Source: Proteiniphilum sp. UBA5283
GTDB lineage: Bacteria > Bacteroidota > Bacteroidia > Bacteroidales > Dysgonomonadaceae
Assembly: GCA_002408485.1 (NCBI GenBank)
Contig: DHSP01000032.1
Location: forward strand, 11,758-22,214
Direction of reading: 5' to 3'
Length of the DNA: 10,457 nucleotides
This document shows, piece by piece, positions 1-8,429 of this stretch (within the stretch, counting starts at the first letter, position 1; every line of letters begins with the position of its first letter). The position numbers were made by a program, and so were the translations under genes. The notes under the pieces were generated by a model, which saw nothing but the letters and a program-made list of their open reading frames with translations, did no database searches and had not been told where the DNA came from.

Positions 1-1203
1 TACGGTAGCCGCATCCATGTACTCCTGCCCTGTCCTGTAATGCCAGTCGGCAATGCTGGTTTCAGTCTGGAACGGATAGGCCTTAATTTCCTGTTCTATG
101 ATGGCCTCTGTGCTCTTAACCAGTGATCGGTCGGCCAATGGGAGCAACTCCGGGTTCTTTTGAAAGCTGTTGTACTGTCCTCCCACACCTTTGAGGTTTA
201 CTACCACATCCATTTTTCCCTTGTTCCAGTGCAAGGATTTGTTGTAGTAATTTGCAATTAATTGGGGAGCGAGAAAGCCAAGCCCCATCGTTACCCCTAA
301 ATCAACTTGTGAGTTTCCCGCATGTTCATCAAAGTAAATCACATCGGGATGATACTTGGTAATGGCATCGTCTACACGCCACATAAACTGATTGGCAAAT
401 GGTGAATGCAGTGGGTCATTTTTGTCGTGAATCTCGCCATATAAGTCCACTGGATTCATTCCTTCCCACCATTTTCCTTTGCCATCAGCCGTAGTTTGAA
501 GCGCGTCGTATGGTACACCTGCCATTGGGCCCATTTTGTCACTGGTGTATCGCACAGTCATAAATTGGCCCCAGGTACGAGAGGGTGTATTGTGAAATCC
601 TATGCCAAAACGCATCCCATGCTCACGTGCTTTCTTTTCCCAAATCCCGACAATGTCTTTTTTGGGGCCGATATTTACAGAATTCCAGGGCTGATACTTT
701 GAATCGTAACAATCGAAATTGTCGTGATGACAACCCATCGCCATAAAGTAGCGTGCCCCCATCTCTACGTATAAATCCATTAACTCATCAGGATTCCATC
801 GATCGGTTATCCAGTTGTGACAAATATCTTTGTAGCCATATTCAGACGGATGACCGAATTGTTCGAGATGGTACTGATACTGAGGGCTACCTTCCATATA
901 CATGCCTCGTGCGTACCAGTCGCCCTGCTCGGGCATAGACTGAGGGCTCCAATGCGACCAAGCTCCAAATTTTGCTTCACGCCACCATTGCGGCACCACA
1001 TACATTCGGCTCAACCCTTCCCAACTGGCAGGATAAGGACCTTCACTCACTGGTAGCGGTGGCAGGTTCCAGATATCCGGAACTTGTTCAGGGTGATTGT
1101 TCCCGGATAATGCGTTTTTTTTTGCTTGCTTAGGTTGAGCAAATAGTTGATTATTCAACGCCAATCCAAACAACACAATCAATCCAAAAATAAATCCTTT
1201 CAT
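1..1203 (-). CDS. GH29 alpha-L-fucosidase, secreted (3' end cut by window edge)
   Basis: Glycoside hydrolase family 29, a retaining exo-enzyme that releases terminal alpha-L-fucose. The frame stays open from the ATG at 1203 to base 1, giving 401 residues with the C-terminus missing. A signal peptide covers residues 1-22 (hydrophobic FIFGLIVLFGLAL, then LFA|QP) with no lipobox, so periplasmic export is inferred. Family signatures seen: KFGAWSHWSPQSMPEQGDWY (78-97), the CHHD motif (158-161), and VIYFDEH (288-294), in which D292 is the expected nucleophile. YPFQTETSIADWHY (376-389) matches the late conserved stretch of the family. The acid/base glutamate cannot be assigned by eye. The usual HWG is HWS here (84-86). 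A run of nine A encodes Lys-Lys just after the signal peptide. It is last in the visible operon, 53 nt after GH31, and may remove fucose capping galactose. The family is secure; linkage specificity is not. Confidence 0.92.
   Translation of the reverse strand, partial: MKGFIFGLIVLFGLALNNQLFAQPKQAKKNALSGNNHPEQVPDIWNLPPLPVSEGPYPASWEGLSRMYVVPQWWREAKFGAWSHWSPQSMPEQGDWYARGMYMEGSPQYQYHLEQFGHPSEYGYKDICHNWITDRWNPDELMDLYVEMGARYFMAMGCHHDNFDCYDSKYQPWNSVNIGPKKDIVGIWEKKAREHGMRFGIGFHNTPSRTWGQFMTVRYTSDKMGPMAGVPYDALQTTADGKGKWWEGMNPVDLYGEIHDKNDPLHSPFANQFMWRVDDAITKYHPDVIYFDEHAGNSQVDLGVTMGLGFLAPQLIANYYNKSLHWNKGKMDVVVNLKGVGGQYNSFQKNPELLPLADRSLVKSTEAIIEQEIKAYPFQTETSIADWHYRTGQEYMDAATV
1115..1123 (-). repeat. Nine-base poly-A tract (coding strand) in the GH29 gene
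   Basis: Nine consecutive T on the plus strand read as A9 on the coding strand, spanning codons 27-30 (Ala-Lys-Lys-Asn) directly after the predicted signal peptide. A slip of one base here would separate the signal peptide from the catalytic domain. The frame is intact in this sequence. Functional meaning is not shown; it may be chance in a lysine-rich linker. Confidence 0.6.
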
Positions 1204-1256
1204 AATCCTGTGATCTTGGATGAAATAGAAATATTGAAACAAATGGGATTGGGGTG

Positions 1257-3737
1257 CTAAAACTTAAGTTCAACCTTGTGTCCGGTATAATTGACAACCC
1301 TGTCAAACTTCTCAACCTTTTCCATTCCGTTCGCTTTGTTTTTTCCGACGCGCACAATATGGAACTTTCTTTGTGTAAGCATGCCCGGAAACGAACCATT
1401 GCGGCCACTGATTGTAAGCACTTTTTTTGCATCATTCCAAGCAAACGTGATGGTTGAATAAATTCCTTTCTCGTAGTTATAGTTGTCGTTTTCATCCTCA
1501 TACAGGATAAACTCCCCATCCGCACCTTCGTAAATTCTCAGTTCCAGGTTGTCCCAGCTTTTCTCGGTGGCATATTGCACCTCGGGACCTATGGGAAGGA
1601 TGGTTCCTGCTTTTATGTATAAGGGAATGATGTCGATGCTTGTTTCTTTTGAGATTTCCTTTCCTCCGTCAAATCTTTCGTTCGTCCAGAAATCATACCA
1701 TCTTGAACCTGCCGGAAGATAGAGGTTAGAGGTTTTTTTAGCAGTAAAATCTATTTGTGAACCTTTCTCTGTCCCTTCTCCATTTGCTCGTGTCCACCCT
1801 TCTTCTATGCTGGCATCCACAATTTTCTCGGGAGTATACTGCGCCTCCGTCACTGGAGCAACCAGTATGGAATTACCAAACATGAACTGGTTCTTGATGT
1901 CCCAGACATTCTTATCCTGTGCAAAGTCCATCACCAGTGCCCGCATGAAACTCGACTGCTTGTTTGTTACTTCCCAAGCAGTGGAATAAATATAGGGCAA
2001 CAGAGAATAACGCAAACGAATTGTGCGCTCGATGGCATCGTATATGGGTTCTCCCTTTTGTCCAAAATGATAAATCTCCCTCGAGAGGTCGGTACCGTGC
2101 GAACGCATCATCGGGTTGAAGGCGCCGAATTGCATCCAGCGAACATATAATTCCTGAAACATTGGGTTTCTGGATGCCGATCCGTCGTTCCATGATCTGT
2201 TATAGGCCCCGGCAAAAAATCCGCCAATATCGCTGTTCCAGTGCGGAATGCCACACATCGAGAAATTAAGTCCTGCGGGAATTTGATTCCGAAAATTCTC
2301 CCACGATGAAAAGACATCGCCCGACCATACGTTGGCGCCATAGCGTTGCTGACCGGCAAATCCGGATCGCGTAAGAATAAACACTCTTTTGTCGGAGGTT
2401 ACTGCCCGCTGATTGTCATACACACCGCCCACCGTGACCAGAGGGTAGGCATTCCTTACCTTTCGGAAAGAGCCCATGGCCGTTTGGGTATTCATGTCCT
2501 CCGGCTTAAAACTCAAATGGTCCGGTTCTGTTGAATCCATCCACCATCCGTCTATGCCCAACTTAAACAGACCTTCGTTCAGGTGTTTCCAGTAAATATC
2601 CCTCGCCTTGGGGTTGAAGGCGTCGTATACACGTACGCCCGAAGGATAGTCCATGTTGGGTGGCCAACTGGTAAGACCCGATTCGGGCCATGTGTTGAAG
2701 TTGAAGAGAGCCCCCATCTTATCCAATTGACGGTATTGCTTGGTGGCAGGGCCAAACGAAGACCAAATGGAAATGATCATGTGTGCATTCATCTCATGGA
2801 TCTCGTTGACCATCGCCTGGGGATTGGAAAACTCTTCGTTCAGAAACTCCATCGCATTCCATAGATAGTTGTTGCCCCAGTATTGCCAGTCCTGAATGAT
2901 GCCGTCGAGGGGCACCCCCAGCTCGCGGTATTTTTTTACCACACCGACGGTCTCCTGCTGGCTTTTGTATCGTTCTTTGCTTTGCCAGTATCCATAGGTC
3001 CACAATGGAAACATGGGAACCTGTCCGGTGAGGTCACGCATCTCCGCAATAACACCATCGGCATCACCTCCATACATAAAATAGTAGTCGATGCATTCAC
3101 CCACTTCAGAACTAAAAGATGTTTCGCCTGGTTTGTCTTTAAAGGTGGTGGGCGAATAGTTATCCCAGAAAAGTCCGTACCCTTTCACGGACTGGAAAAA
3201 TGTCACAAAATCCCATGTGTTGTTTTGAACCATATGCACCTCCTGGTTTCGCTGAGACATTTTCCCATTTTGAAGAATACCAAGGCCGTAGATAGCTTCG
3301 TCCTGATCCAGTACATAGGACTGGTTCACACGATAGGTTTTTACCCCGGCATCGTCGAAGTCAGTGAAAGTAGCACCGGCTTCTTTTTCGGTCAAAAGTA
3401 CCTGATTCTTTGCGCTTTTGAAAGTCACTTTTCCGCTTTTCATGTTCAAAGCCACTTCCACGAGTTTATTCTTCAACAGGAGTTCATCCCCTTTCTGTTT
3501 CGTGGTAAAAGTTGTTTTTTCCGGAGTCTTGACAACGGACAAACTTTCTTTATTAACGTTTTTCCCTTCGGGTGATTTTACCACCCGAACTATTGATGGT
3601 CCGTAGAACTGTATCTCTATGTCCATCGAATTAACCTGAGCGCTCACTCCCAGTCCGGTCTTTTTATACGATTGAGCAAAGCCCGGATTTGAGAATAACA
3701 TCAATATGCAAAGCGCAGCAACAATTTTTTTCATCAT
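1257..3737 (-). CDS. GH31 glycosidase, probable alpha-xylosidase, periplasmic
   Basis: An 826-residue glycoside hydrolase family 31 enzyme, a retaining alpha-exoglycosidase. The signal peptide ends at residue 21 (NPGFA|QS). Residues about 25-235 form the N-terminal beta-sandwich. The TIM barrel runs from about 240 (PLWTYGYWQSKERY, 244-257) to about 590. The C-terminal beta domains follow and include YLPAGSRWYDFW. WWMDSTEP places the nucleophile at D401 and WSGD places the acid/base at D474; both are intact, with the barrel's LTRSGFAGQQRYG upstream of the latter. WWMDxTEP resembles secreted Bacteroidota/Cellvibrio-type alpha-xylosidases acting on xyloglucan oligosaccharides, rather than YicI, which has KTDFGE. 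The PA14 insert that I recall in some of those enzymes is not visible. The start is one of two adjacent ATGs (3737 or 3734). It lies 109 nt after GH2 and 53 nt before GH29. Alpha-glucosidase activity is the main alternative. Confidence 0.93.
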   Translation of the reverse strand: MMKKIVAALCILMLFSNPGFAQSYKKTGLGVSAQVNSMDIEIQFYGPSIVRVVKSPEGKNVNKESLSVVKTPEKTTFTTKQKGDELLLKNKLVEVALNMKSGKVTFKSAKNQVLLTEKEAGATFTDFDDAGVKTYRVNQSYVLDQDEAIYGLGILQNGKMSQRNQEVHMVQNNTWDFVTFFQSVKGYGLFWDNYSPTTFKDKPGETSFSSEVGECIDYYFMYGGDADGVIAEMRDLTGQVPMFPLWTYGYWQSKERYKSQQETVGVVKKYRELGVPLDGIIQDWQYWGNNYLWNAMEFLNEEFSNPQAMVNEIHEMNAHMIISIWSSFGPATKQYRQLDKMGALFNFNTWPESGLTSWPPNMDYPSGVRVYDAFNPKARDIYWKHLNEGLFKLGIDGWWMDSTEPDHLSFKPEDMNTQTAMGSFRKVRNAYPLVTVGGVYDNQRAVTSDKRVFILTRSGFAGQQRYGANVWSGDVFSSWENFRNQIPAGLNFSMCGIPHWNSDIGGFFAGAYNRSWNDGSASRNPMFQELYVRWMQFGAFNPMMRSHGTDLSREIYHFGQKGEPIYDAIERTIRLRYSLLPYIYSTAWEVTNKQSSFMRALVMDFAQDKNVWDIKNQFMFGNSILVAPVTEAQYTPEKIVDASIEEGWTRANGEGTEKGSQIDFTAKKTSNLYLPAGSRWYDFWTNERFDGGKEISKETSIDIIPLYIKAGTILPIGPEVQYATEKSWDNLELRIYEGADGEFILYEDENDNYNYEKGIYSTITFAWNDAKKVLTISGRNGSFPGMLTQRKFHIVRVGKNKANGMEKVEKFDRVVNYTGHKVELKF

Positions 3738-3846
3738 CTTATGGTATTTGTTTTTACAATATTTGGTCTTATATCAGTTAAGAATATCTTGGGCAAGAAA
3801 ATTTTCCCAACCCTTGCTATAACAGCAGCAGTATGCATGCATGGCG
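3738..3846 (-). other. Largest intergenic gap (109 nt) between the GH2 and GH31 genes
   Basis: This is the longest non-coding stretch in the window. Just after the GH2 stop codon there is a 10-bp palindrome, ATGCATGCAT (3833-3842). Further along the transcript an inverted repeat TTGGG/CCCAA (3806-3810 with 3789-3793) has a 12-base loop. It overlaps an alternative pairing GCAAG/CTTGC (3813-3817 with 3793-3797). No U-tract follows, so this is not a convincing intrinsic terminator. I see no TAnnTTTG -7 box for an internal promoter. It could be a weak processing or attenuation element, or simply a spacer. Confidence 0.3.
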
Positions 3847-6800
3847 TCAACGCACGAGCAGAGACTCCATCTCTTTAGCCGAATGAAAGGGCATGAGGGT
3901 AAAACTGTATTTATGTCCTTCAGCAGATGGTCTTACAAGATAGGGTTCGTGTGGCATGGCTCCCCAGCTGTCATCGCCGGCGACACCCATCATGCGGTAA
4001 TCTATGTGTATCTCCACCAGGTCGTGTGGTTTAATATCGTTCGCATGACACAGGTTCCTGTCCTTATTGGGACCTGCATCAAAATCTTCAACTGGATTGT
4101 TTGAAGCATTAAACTCAATGAGCGAGTCGGCTACAACCAGAAGTCCGCTCCCATCGTCCCGGCTTAAAGCCAGCCAGCGTACGTTGGTACGGTGACCGTT
4201 TTCCTGAGGACGGATATACGGTACATACATATCCGCCACCGCAGTCTTATAACGGCCAACGAACGAGGAAGCGTTCCGATCGGAGTAGTTCTCCCAGGGA
4301 CCACAACCAAAATATTCCACTTGAGAAAATGCTGAAGGCAGCTGCATTTTCATCCCTACTCTTGGAATAATTGGAATATTCTCGCCTTCGGTGACAAGGC
4401 TGTTGTCGACCTTTACCATGCCATTGCCCATAACCGTATAGAGAGTTTGCCATGTCGATTGTAAAGAGTCAAGTTTATACACAACCTCAATCTGAACGGC
4501 ATTTCCTAACCGGGTTGTCTTCACGCTTGCCGCGACAGGGTTTTGCCCCGATGCTGTTTTCCAGGGGCGGGCCACGCGAGGCATGCGCCAGCCATAATCG
4601 TTATCGGTTGTGCCTCTCCAAAATGCAGGACGCGGCCCAAATCCATTCAACAACAATTCCCGGCCTTTGGCTTTATACGATGTGATCACTCCTGACTGTG
4701 CATCGATGGCCAGCGAGAATCCTTTTCCGTTGATGTCGATGGTGGTTCCTTCCGTGCAAGTCACCTTTCCTGTTTTAGCCATATCGATTGAGACTTTGGG
4801 CGCTTCGACAGGAAGCTTGATTTGTCCTGAGGCTATCTCCCATCCTTTGGGTAGCAGGTTGTCAGCTGTGCTGGTTTTGGCCGATAGCGTCACAAAGTAT
4901 TCGACTCCCGGGCGTGCTGAAATCCCCTTTAAGTCAATGTCGACTATTTTGGATTGCTGAGGAGCCACATCCATTGAAGGTAGTTTTTCTGTTTTTACCA
5001 CTTTGCCGTTGGCCGTGATTGTGTAGCTGAAATTGTATTTAGAGAGGTTGGTAAAAAAGAACTTGTTCTTTATTTGTATCTGTCCGTTCTCAAGGTTTTC
5101 GGGTTCAAAACCAATGTTTTGATAGACATGCTTCACCTCGTAACTGTGAGGCTTGAAGCTCCTGTCGGGAAAAACAACCCCGTTAATCAGAAAATTGCCA
5201 TCGGATGGTGTTCCCGGGGGACCGTAATCGCCTCCATAGGCCCAGAATGTACCCTTTTCATTTTCGTTGACCAGTCCCTGATCCACCCAATCCCATATAA
5301 AACCGCCCTGAAGATTGGGGTATTTTTCAATGATATCCCAGTAGTCTTTTAAATTACCCATACTGTTCCCCATGGCATGTTCATACTCGCAAAGCACCAG
5401 GGGCCTGTCTGTGAAGTTATTTGCGTAATGTTCAATATGTTGAGGCTTGGCATACATAGGACACACAATATCGGTATTCCATTCGTGGCCCGCCTGCTCG
5501 TATTGAATTGGGCGATTCTTATCGCGGCTGCGAATGAACAGATAGGTCTGGTAAAAATTATACCCGTTGCCGGCTTCGTTACCCAATGACCATATCACAA
5601 CAGACGGATGGTTTTTGTCCCGTTCAAACATATTGCGGGTGCGAAACAGGTGAGCCTCTGTCCAATCAAGGTTGTTGGCCAGGCTTTTACCTTTAGCGCG
5701 GTCATAGCCCATGCCATGCGATTCTATGTTGGCTTCGTCAACAATATAGAAACCATATTTGTCCGTAAGGTCATAGAAAAATGCAGGCTGCGGATAGTGG
5801 CTCAGGCGGATGGCATTTATATTAAGCTGCTTCATCCGTTCCATATCGAGCATCACATCCTTCTCATCGACTACCTGACCGTTTATTTGGTTAAATTCGT
5901 GAAGGTTTACTCCTTTCAGCAACACAGGCTGACCATTGACCAAGTACTGTCCGTTTTTTACCTCGCTTGTCCGGAAACCAATTTTTATTGATGTCGCCTC
6001 GGTCGTTTTTCCGGAAGCATCTTTCATGGTGAGCAACAAAGTATACAGATAAGGGATTTCAGCGCTCCAGGCCTTTACCCCGGGAAGGATGGTTCCAAAA
6101 CTCACAGTCCCGACGGAATCGTTTATTTGAATGGTTTTGCTCTCCGACGAAATTGTTTTGCCCGTATCATCCAGGATCTCATAGCTTACCGATTGGGTGA
6201 CTTTATTACCGGTGTGGTTTTTTAACTCCACGTCGAGGTCAAAAATGCCATCGGTATAGGTATCATCCAGCGTACATTGTGCAAAAAAATCACGCAAACG
6301 AACCTTCGGTTGGGCATATACATACACTTCACGTGGTATGCCGCTCAAACGCCAAAAGTCCTGACACTCAAGGTAAGCAGCATCACTCCAGCGAAAAACC
6401 TCCACGGCAATGGAGTTCCTTCCGGGTTTAATGTATTTGGTAATGTCGAATTCCTGCGGTGTCTTACTATCCTTGCTCATGCCGGCTTTATGTCCGTTTA
6501 CCCATACAAATCCAACCGATTTGATGGACCCAAAATGGATAAATACCTGCTGTCCGTCCCATGATTGGGGAATTTCCAGGTCGCGACGGTAGTAGCCGAT
6601 GTTGTTCTTTTCTAAATCGTTGACATAGGGAGGCTTGAAGTTCCACTGCGGATAAAATTCATAACTGACGTTTGTGTAAATCGGATATCCATAGCCCTCT
6701 ATTTCCATGTTGGAGGGCACCTTTATTTCGTTCCACTCCGAAAGATCAGAGTTGGGGGCTGCAAACTCTTTAATCCGGTTCGATACCCCGGTAACGAATT

Positions 6801-7023
6801 TAAATTTCCAGGTTCCATTCAACGATATGAACTGCGATGAGTTTAACTTGTTGTTCTGCAATGCAACTTCCCTGTTGTTATAACTCACAAAAGAAGCACG
6901 TGGCAACTCCTTATTGATTCCCTGTATTGCCGGATTTTCCAGCTCGGGATGTGGAGCGCGATCTTGTGCCAGAAGGTTTGTTGCAAAAAAGAGGATACAA
7001 GCCAAATAAAAAAATCTTCTCAT
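3847..7023 (-). CDS. GH2 beta-galactosidase, LacZ-type five-domain, secreted
   Basis: A 1058-residue glycoside hydrolase family 2 enzyme that hydrolyses terminal beta-D-galactose with retention; E. coli LacZ is 1024 residues. The signal peptide ends at residue 19 (NLLA|QD), so it is exported. The order is: jelly-roll sugar-binding domain (about 60-240, with RWSDAAYLECQDFWRLSG), Ig-like domain (about 240-350), TIM barrel (about 355-640), second Ig-like domain (about 645-745), and LacZ small-chain-type beta-sandwich (about 760-1058, with FWRGTTDNDYGW and GDDSW). WSLGNEAGNG gives acid/base E483 and LCEYEHAMGNS gives nucleophile E546. E434 and H436 (ANIESHGM) match the LacZ magnesium ligands, and W1020 matches its C-terminal active-site Trp. 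LacZ's HEH is HEF here (375-377), and the Asp of LEDQD is Cys220. It starts 24 nt after the GH43-CBM6 gene. Removal of galactose capping side chains is inferred from neighbours. Confidence 0.95.
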   Translation of the reverse strand: MRRFFYLACILFFATNLLAQDRAPHPELENPAIQGINKELPRASFVSYNNREVALQNNKLNSSQFISLNGTWKFKFVTGVSNRIKEFAAPNSDLSEWNEIKVPSNMEIEGYGYPIYTNVSYEFYPQWNFKPPYVNDLEKNNIGYYRRDLEIPQSWDGQQVFIHFGSIKSVGFVWVNGHKAGMSKDSKTPQEFDITKYIKPGRNSIAVEVFRWSDAAYLECQDFWRLSGIPREVYVYAQPKVRLRDFFAQCTLDDTYTDGIFDLDVELKNHTGNKVTQSVSYEILDDTGKTISSESKTIQINDSVGTVSFGTILPGVKAWSAEIPYLYTLLLTMKDASGKTTEATSIKIGFRTSEVKNGQYLVNGQPVLLKGVNLHEFNQINGQVVDEKDVMLDMERMKQLNINAIRLSHYPQPAFFYDLTDKYGFYIVDEANIESHGMGYDRAKGKSLANNLDWTEAHLFRTRNMFERDKNHPSVVIWSLGNEAGNGYNFYQTYLFIRSRDKNRPIQYEQAGHEWNTDIVCPMYAKPQHIEHYANNFTDRPLVLCEYEHAMGNSMGNLKDYWDIIEKYPNLQGGFIWDWVDQGLVNENEKGTFWAYGGDYGPPGTPSDGNFLINGVVFPDRSFKPHSYEVKHVYQNIGFEPENLENGQIQIKNKFFFTNLSKYNFSYTITANGKVVKTEKLPSMDVAPQQSKIVDIDLKGISARPGVEYFVTLSAKTSTADNLLPKGWEIASGQIKLPVEAPKVSIDMAKTGKVTCTEGTTIDINGKGFSLAIDAQSGVITSYKAKGRELLLNGFGPRPAFWRGTTDNDYGWRMPRVARPWKTASGQNPVAASVKTTRLGNAVQIEVVYKLDSLQSTWQTLYTVMGNGMVKVDNSLVTEGENIPIIPRVGMKMQLPSAFSQVEYFGCGPWENYSDRNASSFVGRYKTAVADMYVPYIRPQENGHRTNVRWLALSRDDGSGLLVVADSLIEFNASNNPVEDFDAGPNKDRNLCHANDIKPHDLVEIHIDYRMMGVAGDDSWGAMPHEPYLVRPSAEGHKYSFTLMPFHSAKEMESLLVR

Positions 7024-7047
7024 GATCTATCAAATTTTACTATGTTT

Positions 7048-8409
7048 CTATTTTGAAAACTTCCACCAATCGAAATTGAACAGGTCTTTTTCTCCCCTGA
7101 AGACAAAATACAAATCATGTACTCCTTTCACATGTTCAGTTGGAGCGGAAAATGTCTTCCATAAACCGGCTTCCCGGGAAGAATTTATCTCAACGGTGGC
7201 AACGAGAGGGCCATCGATTTTATCGGCATGGATTTCGATTTTCCCTCCGTTAAGCGGAGAGACACTCACATCGATCGTTTTTGCACCATCGGAAAAATTG
7301 ACCCCTTTTACCAGAATATAATCGCCATGGTTGATGGATGTTACATACAATCGATCGGCAATTTTTCTGCCCCTGGCCCAGTCGAAGTCGCCTTCCCATT
7401 CGGTTTCGAAGTGTGTTTTCAGGCCTTCGCTCCAGGCCATTGTTTCCGCTTCAACACGCTTGAAGGGATTCAATGTGCCTACTTGTGCAGGACCTTCAAC
7501 GGACCAGTAGGTGCGGTTCTGTATGGTTCCATCGGGATGATACCTCATTTCATCCATATCGACCGAACGTCGTTCATAAAATTTGCTTGTAGATAGTTTA
7601 AGCAAGTCGTAACTATGCCCAAAACAATATGATTTACCTTTGAATTCGATAATTCCAGGGTGGTTGCCACGGGTCTTTTCCGAGGCATCCACAATCATGC
7701 CTTTGTATTCCCATTCCCCTGTGGGTGAGCTACTCATGGCATAGCCAATGCCTTCAGGACAACAGGTTGAGGCATATGCCAGGTAGTAGAAGCCGTTGCG
7801 CTTCCACACCCACGGCCCTTCCTGGTAGTTTGCCGGCGTTGTGGAATCTTGCATGATCTCGCCCGAGTAGGAAATCATGTCTTCGTTCAGTTTCACCCAA
7901 TACACCTGGGGATTTCCCCAGTACATATAGGCCTGACCATCGTCGTCAATCAATACAGTTGGATCGATGTCGTGGCTGCTGTTTTTTATTAAAGGCTTCC
8001 CCAGAGGGTCTTTGAAAGGACCATAAGGGCTGTCGGCTACCAGTACGCCAATTCCAACCCCGCCCGGCATGGGGCAATAGAGATAAAATTTCCCGTTACG
8101 TTCGATGCACTGAACCGCCCAGGCACCGTTGTCGTAAGGAACCCATTTGAAATCTTTCAATGAGGCTACCACCCCATGTTCGGTCCAGTTTACCATGTCG
8201 GTGGATGAATATAAAAGCCAGTCTTGCATTTTAAAACCCATTGCATCGTCCTCGTCGTGTGATGTATATAAGAATACGGTATCGTTATACACCATAGGCG
8301 CGGGATCGGCTGTGTATTTTGTTGATATAATAGGCAGGGTCGTCGGTTTTTGTGCAATGCATAGAAAGGCAATTGCCATAAGAACATTAATTATTAATAC
8401 TTTTTTCAT
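7048..8409 (-). CDS. GH43 glycosidase with C-terminal CBM6
   Basis: A 453-residue inverting exo-glycosidase with a five-bladed propeller; the family commonly shows alpha-L-arabinofuranosidase, beta-xylosidase or galactosidase activity. The signal peptide ends at residue 19 (LCIA|QK); Cys17 lacks a proper lipobox. The propeller spans about 28-308. TADPAPMV gives base D35, HDIDPTVLIDDDG gives the pKa-modulating D149, and YQEGPW gives acid E197; all three are present. H250 (GNHPGIIEF) is a further conserved position. Adjacent cysteines 216-217 (STCCPEG) sit near the active-site side. Residues about 315-453 form a CBM6-type beta-sandwich that opens with RVEAETMAWSEG and ends FNFDWWK; its binding face probably uses Trp residues and the FNFDWW Asn. 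It begins 20 nt after the LamG-GH43 gene, whose catalytic core is homologous. Family call is firm; an arabinofuranosidase role is only a contextual guess. Confidence 0.92.
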   Translation of the reverse strand: MKKVLIINVLMAIAFLCIAQKPTTLPIISTKYTADPAPMVYNDTVFLYTSHDEDDAMGFKMQDWLLYSSTDMVNWTEHGVVASLKDFKWVPYDNGAWAVQCIERNGKFYLYCPMPGGVGIGVLVADSPYGPFKDPLGKPLIKNSSHDIDPTVLIDDDGQAYMYWGNPQVYWVKLNEDMISYSGEIMQDSTTPANYQEGPWVWKRNGFYYLAYASTCCPEGIGYAMSSSPTGEWEYKGMIVDASEKTRGNHPGIIEFKGKSYCFGHSYDLLKLSTSKFYERRSVDMDEMRYHPDGTIQNRTYWSVEGPAQVGTLNPFKRVEAETMAWSEGLKTHFETEWEGDFDWARGRKIADRLYVTSINHGDYILVKGVNFSDGAKTIDVSVSPLNGGKIEIHADKIDGPLVATVEINSSREAGLWKTFSAPTEHVKGVHDLYFVFRGEKDLFNFDWWKFSK

Positions 8410-8429
8410 TGTAAATATGATTTTTGTGA

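Noticed and set aside
1151..1525. 124-codon minus-strand frame overlapping the GH31 3' end and the GH29 5' end
   Set aside because: It would overlap two well-supported genes in another frame, and its composition (many Arg, Met and Thr) is that of an out-of-frame shadow.
2883..3575. 230-codon open frame on the plus strand, antisense to the GH31 gene
   Set aside because: It lies wholly inside a gene with intact GH31 motifs, its translation has no recognisable domain, and it looks like a chance open frame opposite a long coding region.
3789..3810. Intrinsic terminator between GH2 and GH31
   Set aside because: The stem is only 5 bp with a 12-base loop and no U-run follows, and the downstream genes continue the same pathway on the same strand.
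3833..3842. 10-bp palindrome ATGCATGCAT as a possible operator
   Set aside because: It directly follows the GH2 stop codon, is a simple ATGC repeat and has no second copy noticed near another gene; chance is sufficient.
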